Origin: Manduca sexta
Taxonomy: Eukaryota > Arthropoda > Insecta > Lepidoptera > Sphingidae
Length of the DNA: 64,000 bases
Direction: 5' to 3'
Assembly: GCF_014839805.1 (NCBI RefSeq)
Contig: NC_051123.1
Coordinates: 11,018,727 to 11,082,726, forward strand
Position numbers and translations under genes: made by a program. Under the pieces are notes generated by a model that was given only the letters and a program-made list of their open reading frames with translations, made no database searches and was not told the origin of the DNA. Shown here piece by piece: positions 11,489 through 22,563 of the stretch; the stretch's first letter is position 1; every line of letters starts with the position of its first letter.

Positions 11489-12024
11489 ACATTGAGTGCT
11501 ATAAGCTATTTAAAAAAGAGAAAATATAAAGACTGTTATCCCGGAAAAACTTGTTCGTGTGTTATATACATTATGTGTAACAAAGAATTTTCTAAGAGAG
11601 TGCCTAGGACATTATTCTAAGTTGTAAGTAAGATACAATAATATTGCTTATTAGTCATAGATTGTAAATTATTACTAAACACAGTTCAAATATCAAAGAT
11701 AACAAATTTAAAAATTCGGAAGCAAAGCGAGAAAATATAATTGACGTATACTCTGACAGGCCAGCAACGCATGGCATCATCGACGAGTGATACGAACGTC
11801 GAAATGATAACTTGAGTGGATGCGCGCCCGAAATTGGAGGTCGAAATAATTCGGTGAAAATTTATTTTAATTTTTTCGACAGCTGCTATGTAAGGCAGCG
11901 TTTCTCAAAGTAAACATCGCGAGTAGGTCTTAGGCAAAAATTCTATGGGCTATGAAAAATAGAATGAAGCATCGGCAAGACCCAGATATGAATCGCAGGA
12001 TATTTGAGTTATAGTAAACCTGTT

Positions 12025-12333
12025 ACTGGTGGTAGGTCTCTCATATGTGAGAGTCCGCCTGGGTACTTACCACCGCAATTTCTATTTCTGCCGCCAAGTA
12101 GCAGTGTGTAGTCACTGTTATTTTCCGGTTTGAAGGACATTGTAGCCAGTGTAACTATTTGACATAATAAGACCTAACACCTCATGTCTCAGGATGGTAA
12201 GCGCAGTGGAATACCAAACAATACTTTGTAATTCAAAGTTTTGAATGATGTTTCTACTGTTTATGGGCGGTTTTATCGGTTATCGTCAGGCGAATGGCAA
12301 GCTCGTCGCGTCATTCAAAGCAATAAAAAAAAA
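12025..12333 (+). repeat. Rep-C, full length
   Basis: ACTGGTGGTAGGTCTCTCATA start, internal TCTCATATGTGAGA palindrome, ending ATTCAAAGCAATAAAAAAAA. This is the reference copy for the family; the A tail suggests retroposition. No frame. Confidence 0.7.
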
Positions 12334-12819
12334 CCTTAATTTATCATCTTGTTTAGGTTAATTGTAGTAAATACTGGGCAGTGGCGAGACGTGAAATTTT
12401 CCTAAAGGGAACCCCACACAACATATAGATTCTAATATGCATAAATGCGGTCTGCAAATTATTCTAATGATAATTAGATTCTAGATAAATCCTACATAAA
12501 GAGAAGCCGACAAGAATCGGTTTATATGGAACTTTCGCCACTGATACTGGGCACTATGAGGATCTTATGTCTTAGGACAGGATGCCTAATATAACTTACA
12601 GAGTTTTCTAATTCCATGTTCATTTTGTCAGGTTGGGATGGTTACGGTAGTAGCCTTGTAGACCTTTATAGTTCAAATATTTGAATGATGATTTGCTACT
12701 TGTAGCAATCATGTTTGTTAACATTAGGCGAGGAGTCATTTAGTTGTTCAAAAAAGTATTTTTATTTTAATCTATACAGTGGATAGGCTGTAATCCATTT
12801 CTTAGATTTTAAGCGCCTT

Positions 12820-12940
12820 ATTGCGAGGCGTTGAGTGGAATGGTTATGTTGGTTTCACCCGTTTTCCAACCCAATATTGACACTCAGGAGTATAACATCA
12901 TCTGAGCGAGCATTGAATCGAGTCATTAGCCCTATATATT
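12820..12940 (+). repeat. Rep-L copy
   Basis: GGTTTCACCCGTTTTCC, GACACTCAGGAGTATAACATC, TCTGAGCGAGCATTG. Confidence 0.55.
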
Positions 12941-13479
12941 ATCAGGAACGAAAGCAGCGAAATGAATTAAAAAACGGCAAATTACCTATACACGTTCAGT
13001 TTAATTGATATTTATTTTTCTTTGCGTGAAATAAAGTTGTTTTTTTTTCCACTTAGAACACAAAACATGTGACTACATTTTACACTGCATACCAAACAAA
13101 ATCCACGATGGCTTTCTTCGAACATTACTGATGGCCGAGATATTTCAGTCCTCAATGTAAATAAATACCTCTACATACGAGATGATAATATCTTCTTTAA
13201 ATCATTAAAACCCCAAAACATCATTAAAGCCATAACATTTTTTCGATCTGTTAATTTCCCCTCAGTAATTAATAAGTTGAGAGAGGAAGCCACCATTGAA
13301 AGATAACGGCCGGGGAATCGAACCGCGACTCGTCGACCATTCAGTTTTATCACCCGGAGCGATAAATTAGGGGGAATGAAAATTTTAACTGCGACGAGTT
13401 GGCGATAGGAGTTTTTTTGGTTTCTTTTTAAGTTTGTTTTTAACTGACGGAATTTTAGTTCAGTAGTCAGTAATCTGGG

Positions 13480-13607
13480 AGTGTGAAGTCTACTAATCTG
13501 CACTTGGCCAGCGTGGTGGACTAAGGCCTAAACCCTCTCAGTAGTAGAGGAGGCCCATGCCCAGCAGTGGGACAGTAAATAATACAGGGCTGATGTTATT
13601 ATTATAT
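13480..13607 (+). mobile_element. SINE-B 3' half
   Basis: GTGTGAAGTCTACTAATCTGC through GGCCAGCGTGGTGGACTAAGG to CAGGGCTGATGTTATTATT. Confidence 0.7.
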
Positions 13608-13897
13608 ATTACTATAATCAGTAATCTAAACTTTAGTTGGAAAGAATACATACTTGGTCTACTGGCAATGACTAGGAGATTCAGGGTTCGATTTCCAAAT
13701 CGGGCAAAGCTGGCTATTTCTACACGATAAGCCTAAAATTGGATTCCCTAGAAGAGGTCGGCAGCAGATAGACGGCTTATTGGCAATTTTTACAATGCAT
13801 ATAAGAAGTGTGTTATGATGTAAGAAGATTAAGAGAAAGTCTTTATGATAAGCATATTATTACTAATGTAATTCGTCAGGGGCTTACACCTGTTCGG

Positions 13898-14222
13898 TGG
13901 CGACAGCCTAGTTGGAAGTAGAACGGGCTGCGGAAACAAATATCCGCAGGTTCAAAACCCAAGGGCACGCACCTCTGACTTTTCTAAAATGATGTGTGTA
14001 TTCTTTGTGAATTATCGCTTGCTTTAACGGAGAAGGAAAAAATCGTGAGGAAAACTGCATACCTGAGAAGTTCCCTATAGAAACTTTGAGGATGTGTGAA
14101 GTCTATCAATCTGCATTAGGCCAGCGTGGTTGACTAAGGCCTAATCCCTCTTCGTAGTAGAGGAGGCCCGTATCCAGCAGTAGGACAGTAAATATAATAC
14201 TGTCCTGATATTTATTATTATA
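13898..14222 (+). mobile_element. SINE-B, near full length
   Basis: GGCGACAGCCTAGTTGGAAG head, CCGCAGGTTCAAAACCC B-box-like block, central ATCGTGAGGAAAACTGC, 3' CTGTCCTGATATTTATTATT. Confidence 0.75.
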
Positions 14223-15012
14223 TTATTTATAGACTTAATACGGGCAGACCAGTGTTAAATAGAACTTTAACTTCAAAGTTCTAGTGTACGAAAAAGAAAA
14301 AAGAAAGAAAAGAAAAGTAAATAAAAGAACATTTATTACCCACAGACCTGTATACAAAATTTAGAATAAATTTAACTTCTTATTTCTTTCTTTTTTTTAT
14401 TAGATAAGGTATTATGCTTCTGTTAACGTATTTGGCATCTATCATGCAATCAGTGTACTCCTATCAATGGTCAGTACCATAAAATGTTGAAATTAAGCCA
14501 TATTTCATAAAATATATCCCCCAGTCATTATTCCAATGCATTTACTCCGTTCCGCTGTAACTCAAGATAATTTTAATATAAAATCTTTGAAACTCATTGA
14601 TTTATCGCGCCTAGCGACTTTTAATTACAAGTTTTTTAGAACGATCAAAGTTGCCACCGTAAATATTAAAGTGTTAAAATTTAAATTTTAGATGTTTGTT
14701 TTGGAAATTTAGAGTATATTTTGAAGAGCATAAGATTATTTAAAAGCAGATAGGTATTGAGTATTCTGATTGAAATGGTCTTTATTGTGTACATATACTC
14801 ACAATACAAGCCTCAAAGAATAGAGCGATTAGGGAGGGTTGAGGATGGTTTTGCCTTGAACATCGCGTAAGTTATACGCTAATGCAACAGAAAATTGCCA
14901 TTTTATATGTACACATGTTTAAAAATATATAGTGTAGTTCAATTACTTTTAAAGCATAATCATAGTTATTCAAAATTGTTAGAAGAATTTCAAATTTTGT
15001 ACAAAACAAAAA
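14223..15012. other. Gene-free stretch
   Basis: AT-rich, with a purine-rich run of AAAGAAA units near 14290-14330. Nothing else seen. Confidence 0.4.
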
Positions 15013-15270
15013 AAAAACAAACACACATCACTAATTTATTGCTGAAGGAGTATGCAGAGGCGCAACCAGGGCACCCACTTTTCGCCAAGTGTGTTCCGTC
15101 CCATGATGTGATAGGGGGCGAGCTTATAGCCATATCAGGCATAAATTCCAGACTCCGGGTTGATACTGAGCAGAAAAATCCGAATAAAACTTTGCCCGAC
15201 TCGAAATTCGAACCCAGGACCTCTGTGAGCTCCGCACCCCTCATACAGAACAAGTACGCCATCGAGGCAG
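15013..15270 (-). mobile_element. SINE-A, near full length
   Basis: Reverse orientation from the A-rich tail (AACAAACACACATC) through CCCATGATGTGATAGGGGGC to a tRNA-like head (TTCGAACCCAGGACC, TACGCCATCGAGGC). Confidence 0.75.
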
Positions 15271-15769
15271 TCAATTATAGAAACTACCGTATTTAAAATA
15301 TATTCGTGAATTAACAATAATACTTAAAACACAAAATTGTCACACAAAAAACTTTCCCATGTAACCAATAAAACCACAAAGTTATTTTCGCAACGGATTT
15401 TTTTGGAACTATTATTTAGCTAACATTTTGTGTACAGTGGCGCCGCTAGCAACCGCAATTCGCCGCGTCGTCCAGCAATCGAATTATTTAGTTGTAAATC
15501 AATTGGTATGAGCCAACGTGCCGATGTTAATAATTGTGAGAACATATTTCGGCTGCTCTTATGACCTATATTTCATAATTGATGTTTTCGTTCTCAGTAA
15601 ATTTTTTGTTTGTTAGTTCTTTTATTTTATTGTTTCCTAGTTTCTGTTTACGACTGTCTTGATCTTTTAAAACATAGACTAGGACTTTTTCGTAAGTATG
15701 GAATCAATTTGCAAAATTTTTGTGGAATGAAATTAATGATAATTCATAAATGTATGTAACCTGGACTTT

Positions 15770-15865
15770 AATCCCAGATCTAGCAAAATCAGGAAGGCAA
15801 TGGATACAGGCCGTTTCCAAGTCTGGAAATCTTTGGCGAGGCCTATGTCCAGTAGACATCCTATA
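15770..15865 (+). mobile_element. RTE LINE tail
   Basis: ATGGATACAGGCCGTTTCC, then GAAATCTTTGGCGAGGCC, then CAGTAGACATCC. Confidence 0.5.
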
Positions 15866-16324
15866 GCTAAAGAGTGAACTATAGGCTAAAGAAAAAAAAA
15901 ACCTCATTATCCCAAATCCCAGCTTTATTAACGTCAAACCAGGTCCTAAAAATCCTTATAAATCACGAACATCAACCACTCATCCTTTAATCACAATCAC
16001 GTGATGCTAGTGAAGTGCCACAAACTATGATTTCATTAATCAACTCCACAACCGAATCACAATTGAACAGAATCGATTACCATTGGGCGAGCCGGGGCGC
16101 AACCATCACCGCTAAATATAGATATGTTCAATAAGTCGGCCACTGATCATGAAGTCTATTAATAGAAAATGCATCAGTGGTCATGCGTTGAGCACATGTC
16201 TTCTATTGACTGTTATTTGTTGGTGTAGTTCTGGTTCGGCGTAGCATTGTTTGGTGTTGTGTTTTGTTATTGAAGAGTATTGGAAGATGGTGAATTTCAA
16301 TTAAATCTTGATTGAACTCAGGCT

Positions 16325-16530
16325 TCTGCTGGTGGTATAGGATATTTGTATTTACCCGGATAGCAACCACGGTATCAAAGTAAAACCAGCCATAGTGGCC
16401 TATGTAAGCGTGTCGCGTTCCAGGATCAGCCTATGTATGTCCGATTACAACCTGTTCAGCAAAATTGTATGTGCAAGGGGCAATCTCCTCTTAGTCGATA
16501 CTCTATCGGACATCATGCCACTTACCATCT
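16325..16530 (+). repeat. Rep-D copy, diverged
   Basis: GCTGGTGGTATAGGATATTTG, CAGCCATAGTGGCCTATG, CATGCCACTTACCATC. Confidence 0.6.
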
Positions 16531-16700
16531 CCATCATTAACTTGATGCCACCACAGTTTAAAGCAGCGTGGATGTATTTTGAATAGTAGATCCGAGCATA
16601 TTGGATTGCTTGGACCGTTTGTAGATATTTTTATCTCACAGAAAACTAATATGACAACTGTTTGTTGCATTTTATATATTACATTCACTCAATGCGTAAT

Positions 16701-16822
16701 CCCTCCCATTGTGTGATAGGGGGAGAGTCTGTCGCCATATCGGGCACAACTTCCAGACTCAGGGTTGATACTAAGTAGACCTCAGCACTGAAGTCGTACC
16801 GTAATAAAACTACGCCACCGAA
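16701..16822 (-). mobile_element. SINE-A head half
   Basis: GTGTGATAGGGGGAGAG through CCAGACTCAGGGTTGATAC to AACTACGCCACCGAAG. The 3' part is missing. Confidence 0.65.
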
Positions 16823-17774
16823 GCATATGTTACATATGCTAGTCAAATTTCAAAAGGCCCAAAATTTCCTACCTTTTCAAATCCATATTCGTTTCTTTAT
16901 GGATTTAAATCATAATGCCTCGTAAACTCATTGACTACAAAGTTCTTTAAACTGCAACACAATAGTGGTTGCATAGCTTGGCGTTATTTATAAGCAAAGT
17001 GGATAGACCAGTTGAATGTTTCCATTGATACAGCATTTCATCAGGCAAAAGACCGACCCGATGGAGAAATGTCATAATGAAGATAATTGAGAGTCACGAT
17101 CCTCAATAACGAGGGACCGACTGGGGAGAGAGAGAGGATGCTGTTACCCAGATGGCTTTTCATCTGATGACCAAGACGTACGAAGTAGCCCAATATTACC
17201 AAAAATTAAGTCATTTCACTTCACAAAGCTTGTAACTCGAAAATTCTAATATTGAAGTTCTTTTATTTTACGTTTTATTTCTTTATATAATGTTACTTTT
17301 TAATTTTTTTATTGAGTGCTTCCCGCTTTCCTGCAGATTATGTTTTGTAAAAGTTCGTTTACAGAAAATATAGTGAACTACAAACTTATCTAGGTTATGA
17401 ACTTTCTTGTGTAAAGTTTTTTATTACCAAGTTTAACAGCAGGAATGAGTATGAAAGATACGAAATGCATATATTTTATTTTGAGCTTGTTTATGCAGTT
17501 TTAGTTAACGCCATAAGAAAAAAAAAACATTTAGTAGATTTTTTTGTACGTAAAACTAACCTCCATTTAAAGAAATAATTCCATTCGTGTTTTTTAATCT
17601 ATGGCAAAAATTAACCAATCAGATTAAAGCTTTTTGATATGCTTACAAATGATTCATTTTGATTGGTTTATCCTTGAGATTGGATCAAAGATTGGGATAG
17701 ATTAGAGCAATCCAGAACTAGGACAACATATATGACCCCCTAATAATGTAATAATGGCCTCCCGCTATGATTAA

Positions 17775-18030
17775 ATATGGACGTAGATACGCAAAAATTA
17801 TCGAGCCCACAAAATTACAATTTTGAAATAGTAAAAATTGAAGTTTAAATCGTATTTTTGCTCATTGATATTCCATTTTATATTTTGTTAATAAAAAAAT
17901 CAAATTAACATATTTTGACTAAGATGTTTTTACTTATGGAAAATATAGACTTTATAGACTAAAACTAATTTGGCGTACTCGGCTCATTTTCGACCATACT
18001 GTTAGATCCGTTTTGCGTATCTACGTCCAT
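17775..18030. mobile_element. MITE with 20-bp perfect TIR and TTAA flanks
   Basis: ATGGACGTAGATACGCAAAA at 17777-17796 is exactly reverse-complemented at 18011-18030. TTAA flanks it at 17771-17774 and 18031-18034, with two extra bases (AT) on the left. The size is about 256 bp and the interior is AT-rich with no frame. TTAA targets are typical of piggyBac-group elements, but the TIR does not start CCY, so the superfamily is open. Confidence 0.75.
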
Positions 18031-18034
18031 TTAA

Positions 18035-18869
18035 TTTTCAACTTGACCAAATGAAACATGCACAAACAGAACGCGTCATATGAAATCGATAGCGATCAAC
18101 ATTTTACTCATCACAATGAATACATATCAAATCGTTCGCAGTTTAACTGGACCCTTAATTCATGTTTCACAATTTGTATAGGCAGAAACAATGGAACAAC
18201 ACTAAAGGTGAATGTCTTCTTTTAAAGAAATCATTTTTAGATGGTATCGTGGCAGAATATAAATAAAGTTTAATTAATATAGTTTAATACTTCTGCAGTC
18301 TTTAGAAATCCACTGGTGAACATAGCCTCTTCAAAATGAGGTTAATATACCTAATAATTATAATTAGCATGGGAAATGAGGAGATTTCTCACTATGGATA
18401 TCTCCCCACCGGTGGCTTGGGTTTGAGCCGTGTCATTGGAGGTTCATCCATTTTTTATTTGTTTTTAAGATACAAATAAAAATCCAAAAATAGCATTCAA
18501 AATAAAGATAAACAATTATAATTAAATTAAAATCATTAAATAATTATATTCCGTGTGCAAATTACCTGTTTGTTTTGAGAATACAATTTTTCATTTTGAT
18601 TTGCGAACGACATAAATTTGAAATTCGAATACTTGCGCAACGCGAATGCGAACGAAAAGTTCAACGGTCAGATGCCATCACTAGAATAGTATCAATGATA
18701 TTAATTCGATTCTTTTTAACCAGTTTTTATATTATATTTAGATATACTATTATTGTCAGTTTATAACCAAAGTCGTTGACCTTATTTGTTAACTTTAGTT
18801 GTGTGATACCGGTCATAAAAGATTTTCAAATAAATGCTAAGGTCTTACTTTTTGTTTTTTGCTTATGTA
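18035..18869. other. Gene-free stretch
   Basis: Unique sequence; only an RTE remnant at 18306-18336. Confidence 0.4.
18306..18336 (-). mobile_element. RTE LINE tail remnant
   Basis: AATCCACTGGTGAACATAGCC is the reverse of the GGCCTATGTTCAGCAGTGG tail. Confidence 0.4.
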
Positions 18870-19093
18870 ATCTAATAGTGGTAAGTATGGAGTACTAGAA
18901 GATCCCGAGTTTGATTCCTGGGTAGGGCAATAAAGGGTACAAAGTGCCATTGGATGTTTCTGCTCGATATCAGCCCGGAGTCTGGAATTTGTGTCCAATA
19001 TGACGATAGGCTCGCTCCCTATCATCATGGGACATAACACAGGCGAATAGTTAGTATCCTGGTTGCACTTCTGCCCTTCAGAGATAAAGGCGT
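18870..19093 (+). mobile_element. SINE-A copy
   Basis: GAGTTTGATTCCTGGGTAGG, then CAGCCCGGAGTCTGGAATTT, then CCCTATCATCATGGGACA, then AGATAAAGGCG. Confidence 0.7.
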
Positions 19094-19182
19094 TATGTCT
19101 GTATGTTCTAGAGTTTTGTAACAACTTGGGGCTAAAATCAGTCAAATACTACTTTCCTGATCGTCAATATATGGCCTCTATA

Positions 19183-19296
19183 TCTTGCGGGTCGATTTCT
19201 ATGGACTCTATTTAATACCAGGAGTAACAGACATGCTATAGAAAAAAAATCATCAAAATCGGTTCACTCAGTCAAAAGTTTTAAGGTAAAGTATAC
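19183..19296 (+). mobile_element. Rep-M (LINE-like 3' sequence), copy 1
   Basis: ATCATCAAAATCGGTTCACTC and AGTCAAAAGTTTTAAGGTAA, a motif common at 3' ends of lepidopteran retroposons. Confidence 0.5.
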
Positions 19297-19301
19297 GTTG
19301 A

Positions 19302-19333
19302 GGATTATAGGATTATAGGATTATAGGATTATA
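19302..19333 (+). repeat. (GGATTATA)4 tandem repeat
   Basis: Four exact 8-bp units, immediately after Rep-M copy 1; probably its tail. Confidence 0.85.
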
Positions 19334-19376
19334 TTATTATATATTTATTATCATTGTAAGAGTTTTCTGATGTCTC

Positions 19377-19760
19377 CGAAGTTATGGGTCCAACAACAAT
19401 AAAATTTATATGGGACCACACGAGAAGTACCAGCTTTCGAATAAAAAAAGAATCATCAAAATCGGTTCACCCAGTCAAAAGTTCTGAGGTAACATAAAAA
19501 AAATAATCGTTCGCTTTAACGGTGAAGGAAAACATCGTGAGAAAACCTGCACATCTGAGTTCTCTATAGGAATTTCGAAGGTGTGTGAAGTCTACCAATC
19601 CGCACTAGGCCAGCGTGGTTGACTAAGGCCTAATCCCTCTCAGTAGTAGAGGAGGCCCGTGCTAAGGAGTGGGCAAGTATATAATACAGGGCTGATATTA
19701 TTATTATTATAAAAATAGCAGTCGAATTGAGAACCTCCTTTTTTTGAAGTCGGTTAAAAC
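19377..19760 (+). mobile_element. Rep-M copy 2, interrupted by SINE-B
   Basis: GGGACCACACGAGAAGTACC, ATCAAAATCGGTTCACCCAG, then after the SINE-B AGTCGAATTGAGAACCTCC and GAAGTCGGTTAAAAC. Confidence 0.6.
19501..19712 (+). mobile_element. SINE-B, 5'-truncated, inside Rep-M
   Basis: Runs from ATCGTTCGCTTTAACGGTG to CAGGGCTGATATTATTATT. It interrupts the Rep-M tail between AGGTAACATAAAAAAA and AGCAGTCGAATTGAG. Confidence 0.7.
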
Positions 19761-19852
19761 AGCGTCTTTCGCCTAACAGAAGCAGAAATGGCGTCAATAC
19801 TCCACCACCAGATTATTTACATTTGTACCCAGTTCTTTTATGATTACGTACA

Positions 19853-20174
19853 TTGACGTATATTCTACAGACACGAACGTCCATATAAACTATTTGTTCA
19901 AAATCTGAACTAAAATGGCAACCAAAACGTCACTGTTATAACCTATTTATTCACTTGAACAACAAATAATTTTACTTATTCGACTAATATTTTTCATTCA
20001 AATCCAGGTTTACACTTAGATTCGAGTTTTTATATCATAAGCGCCACTCCGTACACAAGCTGTCTATATTGACCATACTAAAGTCAGTTTGAATGGATTG
20101 CAGTTCAATTCAGTTGCACAGTGAATGTTCGGAACGCCAAATCTAGTACGTAGTACATACATGTATATCGATGA
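19853..20174 (+). repeat. Rep-H copy 1
   Basis: TGACGTATATTCTACAGAC to TCTAGTACGTAGTACATAC. About 85-90% like 41343-41663 by eye, same orientation. No inverted ends, A tail or frame seen. Confidence 0.7.
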
Positions 20175-20488
20175 TAACGACAATATATTTAATTAGGAGA
20201 TTTTGCTATTACAATATCGAAGGCGTCAATTAAATATGCACATAGAATTAAATATTACTTTACAATCTTTTTTCTAGTTCGTAGACGATAAACTTATTAT
20301 TTTTTTTAACTGTTAACTACCAAGTTTTGTGTTTTTAATAATAATAATTTATTCGTCAAATAAATTTATTATAGCTATAAGAATAATATATTAATAAAAA
20401 TGATTTTAAAATTTGAAAAACAAAATAATAGCGTACCAATAAAAATATTAAAATTTTCTTATTTATTAAATAAAAATAAAAAAGCTAT

Positions 20489-20560
20489 GCCCCGGGTGAG
20501 GATCGAACTCACGACCTTAAGATTATGAGACTTACGCGCTGCCTACTGCGCCACCGAGGC
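20489..20560 (-). tRNA. tRNA-Met: tRNA-Met (CAT), elongator
   Basis: 72 nt folding into a full cloverleaf. The acceptor GCCTCGG/CCGGGGC pairs 7 of 7 (one G-U). The T arm GTGAG-TTCGATC-CTCAC is perfect, and the D arm GCGC..GCGC is present. The anticodon loop is CTCATAA, giving anticodon CAT. There is no intron. A T6 tract follows the 3' end on the minus strand, as expected for RNA polymerase III termination. The sequence resembles insect elongator rather than initiator tRNA-Met. It looks intact and functional. Confidence 0.93.
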
Positions 20561-20772
20561 TATGTAAATATGTGTCAAAATAAACCTTACTAACCGATAG
20601 GTATACATATTTTCTTATTGTCTTTATCTTTAAATTTTTATTTTTAAATTATTAAATGCTATGTATTCGTTGTAAAGATTTTTTTATCTGTAACCCAAAG
20701 GTATTGCTGGCTGGCACTTACTTCATTTATTTTTGATATAATTTAAACTTAATCTAATACAGATGGATACCG

Positions 20773-20911
20773 AAAACAAACACACAACACAGCTTTATCT
20801 CCAAAGGGGTAGGCAGAGGTGCAACCAAACCCACTTATCGTCAAGAGTATTCAATCTCATGATGTGATAGATGGCGGGCCTATGGCAAATGACTCCAGGC
20901 TTTAATAGTAC
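20773..20911 (-). mobile_element. SINE-A 3' half
   Basis: AACAAACACACAACACAGC, then GGGGTAGGCAGAGGTGCAACC, then CATGATGTGATAGATGGCGG. Degenerate head; it lies 0.2 kb from the tRNA gene. Confidence 0.6.
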
Positions 20912-21221
20912 CTAATAATGGATATTGCCGTTTGGCGTCAATACACAAAATATAAGTAAGTACCTACTAAGACGAACTCTAGTATAGGAGAGTAAAAACC
21001 TACCAAATTGTAACTTCGATTGTGTGTCAAACTGTCTCCATATTAATTTAATTAAACTCAGTACTTATTATTGCATTGTTTTCTTTATATTAAAATCTGA
21101 TGCTTCACTATAAACTAGTATGTTAAATGCGATGTTTAAATACAATAAAAAAACATAATTCTTCATTTGAATTTCGAACGTTACTTTTTTCCAGCAAAGA
21201 GGTGTCGACAAAAACATTTTA

Positions 21222-21345
21222 TGTTGTGGGCACACAACGGGCGGGGCGGCAGTTGCGAGCGTGCCGCGGCGCCGCGACCGCAACTATTGGCGGGCGCGTG
21301 CAATTGACAGCCCCGCTCAATTTATGGCCCACACTGTCTACCGGG
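21222..21345. other. GC-rich, CpG-dense patch
   Basis: A block with GGGCGGGGCGGCAGTTGC and CGCGGCGCCGCGACCGC, strongly unlike its AT-rich surroundings. Frames are open on both strands because stops are rare in such sequence. A promoter or 5' exon is possible, but no splice or start context supports it. Confidence 0.35.
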
Positions 21346-22082
21346 CACGCCGTGGATGTAGAGAAATTGATGTGGCTTCGACTCTCACGTGGTAAATAAA
21401 TAATAGTCAAAAGGAGGACATCATTTAAAAAGACTGAATACAAAATGGGAAACTACAGTTGTAAACGTTAGTATGCAAATAAATGTGTTGTCAACGGCTT
21501 ACACTAAATATTCCAGTCAATACGTTAAAAAATTTGGGTTACCTTTATCTACTTGCAATAATTTGGTACTGACCACAGACTACCTCCTAAGTACCAATAA
21601 AGACTCGCGAAAAATAGGACTATAAAATTATTTTTCTTTGTTTAAAAATAAAGTAACGAGGAAATTTTACTTCTTAAAGTCTTATTAAATTCACCTTGAA
21701 ACAAAATGTAATTATTCCAAATAGTTATTAAAGAAAATCATTATATTTTATATCATTTTTTTATTATAACTAACAAATTTTAAGTCAATTCCGCTCTGCC
21801 CAATCCAGCAGACATAAATCCACACACACATGCTGTGTTTAATTAATTCTCGCATCGGAATAGTGTGAATTCTGACTGTAAGTGAAGCCAGCGATTATTT
21901 TGTTTTGTCGTTTTAATTAACGCACAGCCGCACCGCGCCGCGCTCCTCGCCTTTCTACTGGCCACACTATTTTAAAACTTAATTCAGTGATTATTAAAAA
22001 ACATCGTTACTTCAAAACCATATTCTTAATTCAAAAATAGAATTTACACGAAGTTAAATGAAGGAATGGAGACCGCATATAG

Positions 22083-22180
22083 TTTTTTTTTTAATCCTTT
22101 GAATGACGAGGCGAGCTTGCTATTCGCCTAATGGTAAGCGATACGACCGCCCATAAACAGTAGAAACACCATCTGACACC
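22083..22180 (-). repeat. Rep-C 3' fragment upstream of the PLE
   Basis: T-run then CTTTGAATGACGAGGCGAGC, CTAATGGTAAGCGATACGACC, AACAGTAGAAACACCATC. Confidence 0.6.
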
Positions 22181-22299
22181 TTAATATGTATAATAATTAA
22201 AGACAGAATATTCGTTGTCTCATTCTCTCAAGGCAAATCTCTAATTCTATTGAAGCAATCGTAAAGAAAGAGATAAAAATCTGATTAGAGCAAACAAAA

Positions 22300-22563
22300 C
22301 AAACAAAAAGAAATATAGGGACCCGCGTAAAAGAACATATAGCTGACGTGAAACACCGACGCTCGACGAAGTCTGCAGTCGCTGAACACTCTGAGGGAGG
22401 CGCCAATCATTATCTGCGACTAGACAAGCCACAAATCCTCGCCAAAGAACACCGATTCCTGCCTAGGATGATTCGCGAGGCTATTGAAATTAAAAACATC
22501 CTAATTTCAATAGGGAAGATGGTTGGAAGCTTGCACAAGCCTGGGATCCAGTTCTACATTTAA
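22300..22563 (+). pseudogene. C-terminal end of an upstream PLE endonuclease
   Basis: Continuous frame from QTKRNIGTRVKEHIADV to a TAA at 22561-22563, ending SLHKPGIQFYI. This is the 3' part of the GIY-YIG endonuclease frame of the preceding tandem unit, 5'-truncated at 22300. It contains the C-terminal sequence that the downstream unit lacks. Confidence 0.8.

Larger units (their letters stand above)
15866..17770. other. Gene-free stretch between repeats
   Basis: Apart from Rep-D (16325-16530) and SINE-A (16701-16822), only unique AT-rich sequence and a GAGAGAGAGAGG run near 17130. Confidence 0.4.

Noticed and set aside
13171..13503. 110-codon open frame on minus
   Set aside because: Runs into SINE-B sequence and covers a tRNA-like block (GGTTCGATTCCCCGGC at about 13310-13325 minus). 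Repeat-derived, not a gene.
21127..21443. Overlapping plus and minus frames at the GC-rich patch
   Set aside because: Openness is explained by composition. No start, splice or domain evidence.
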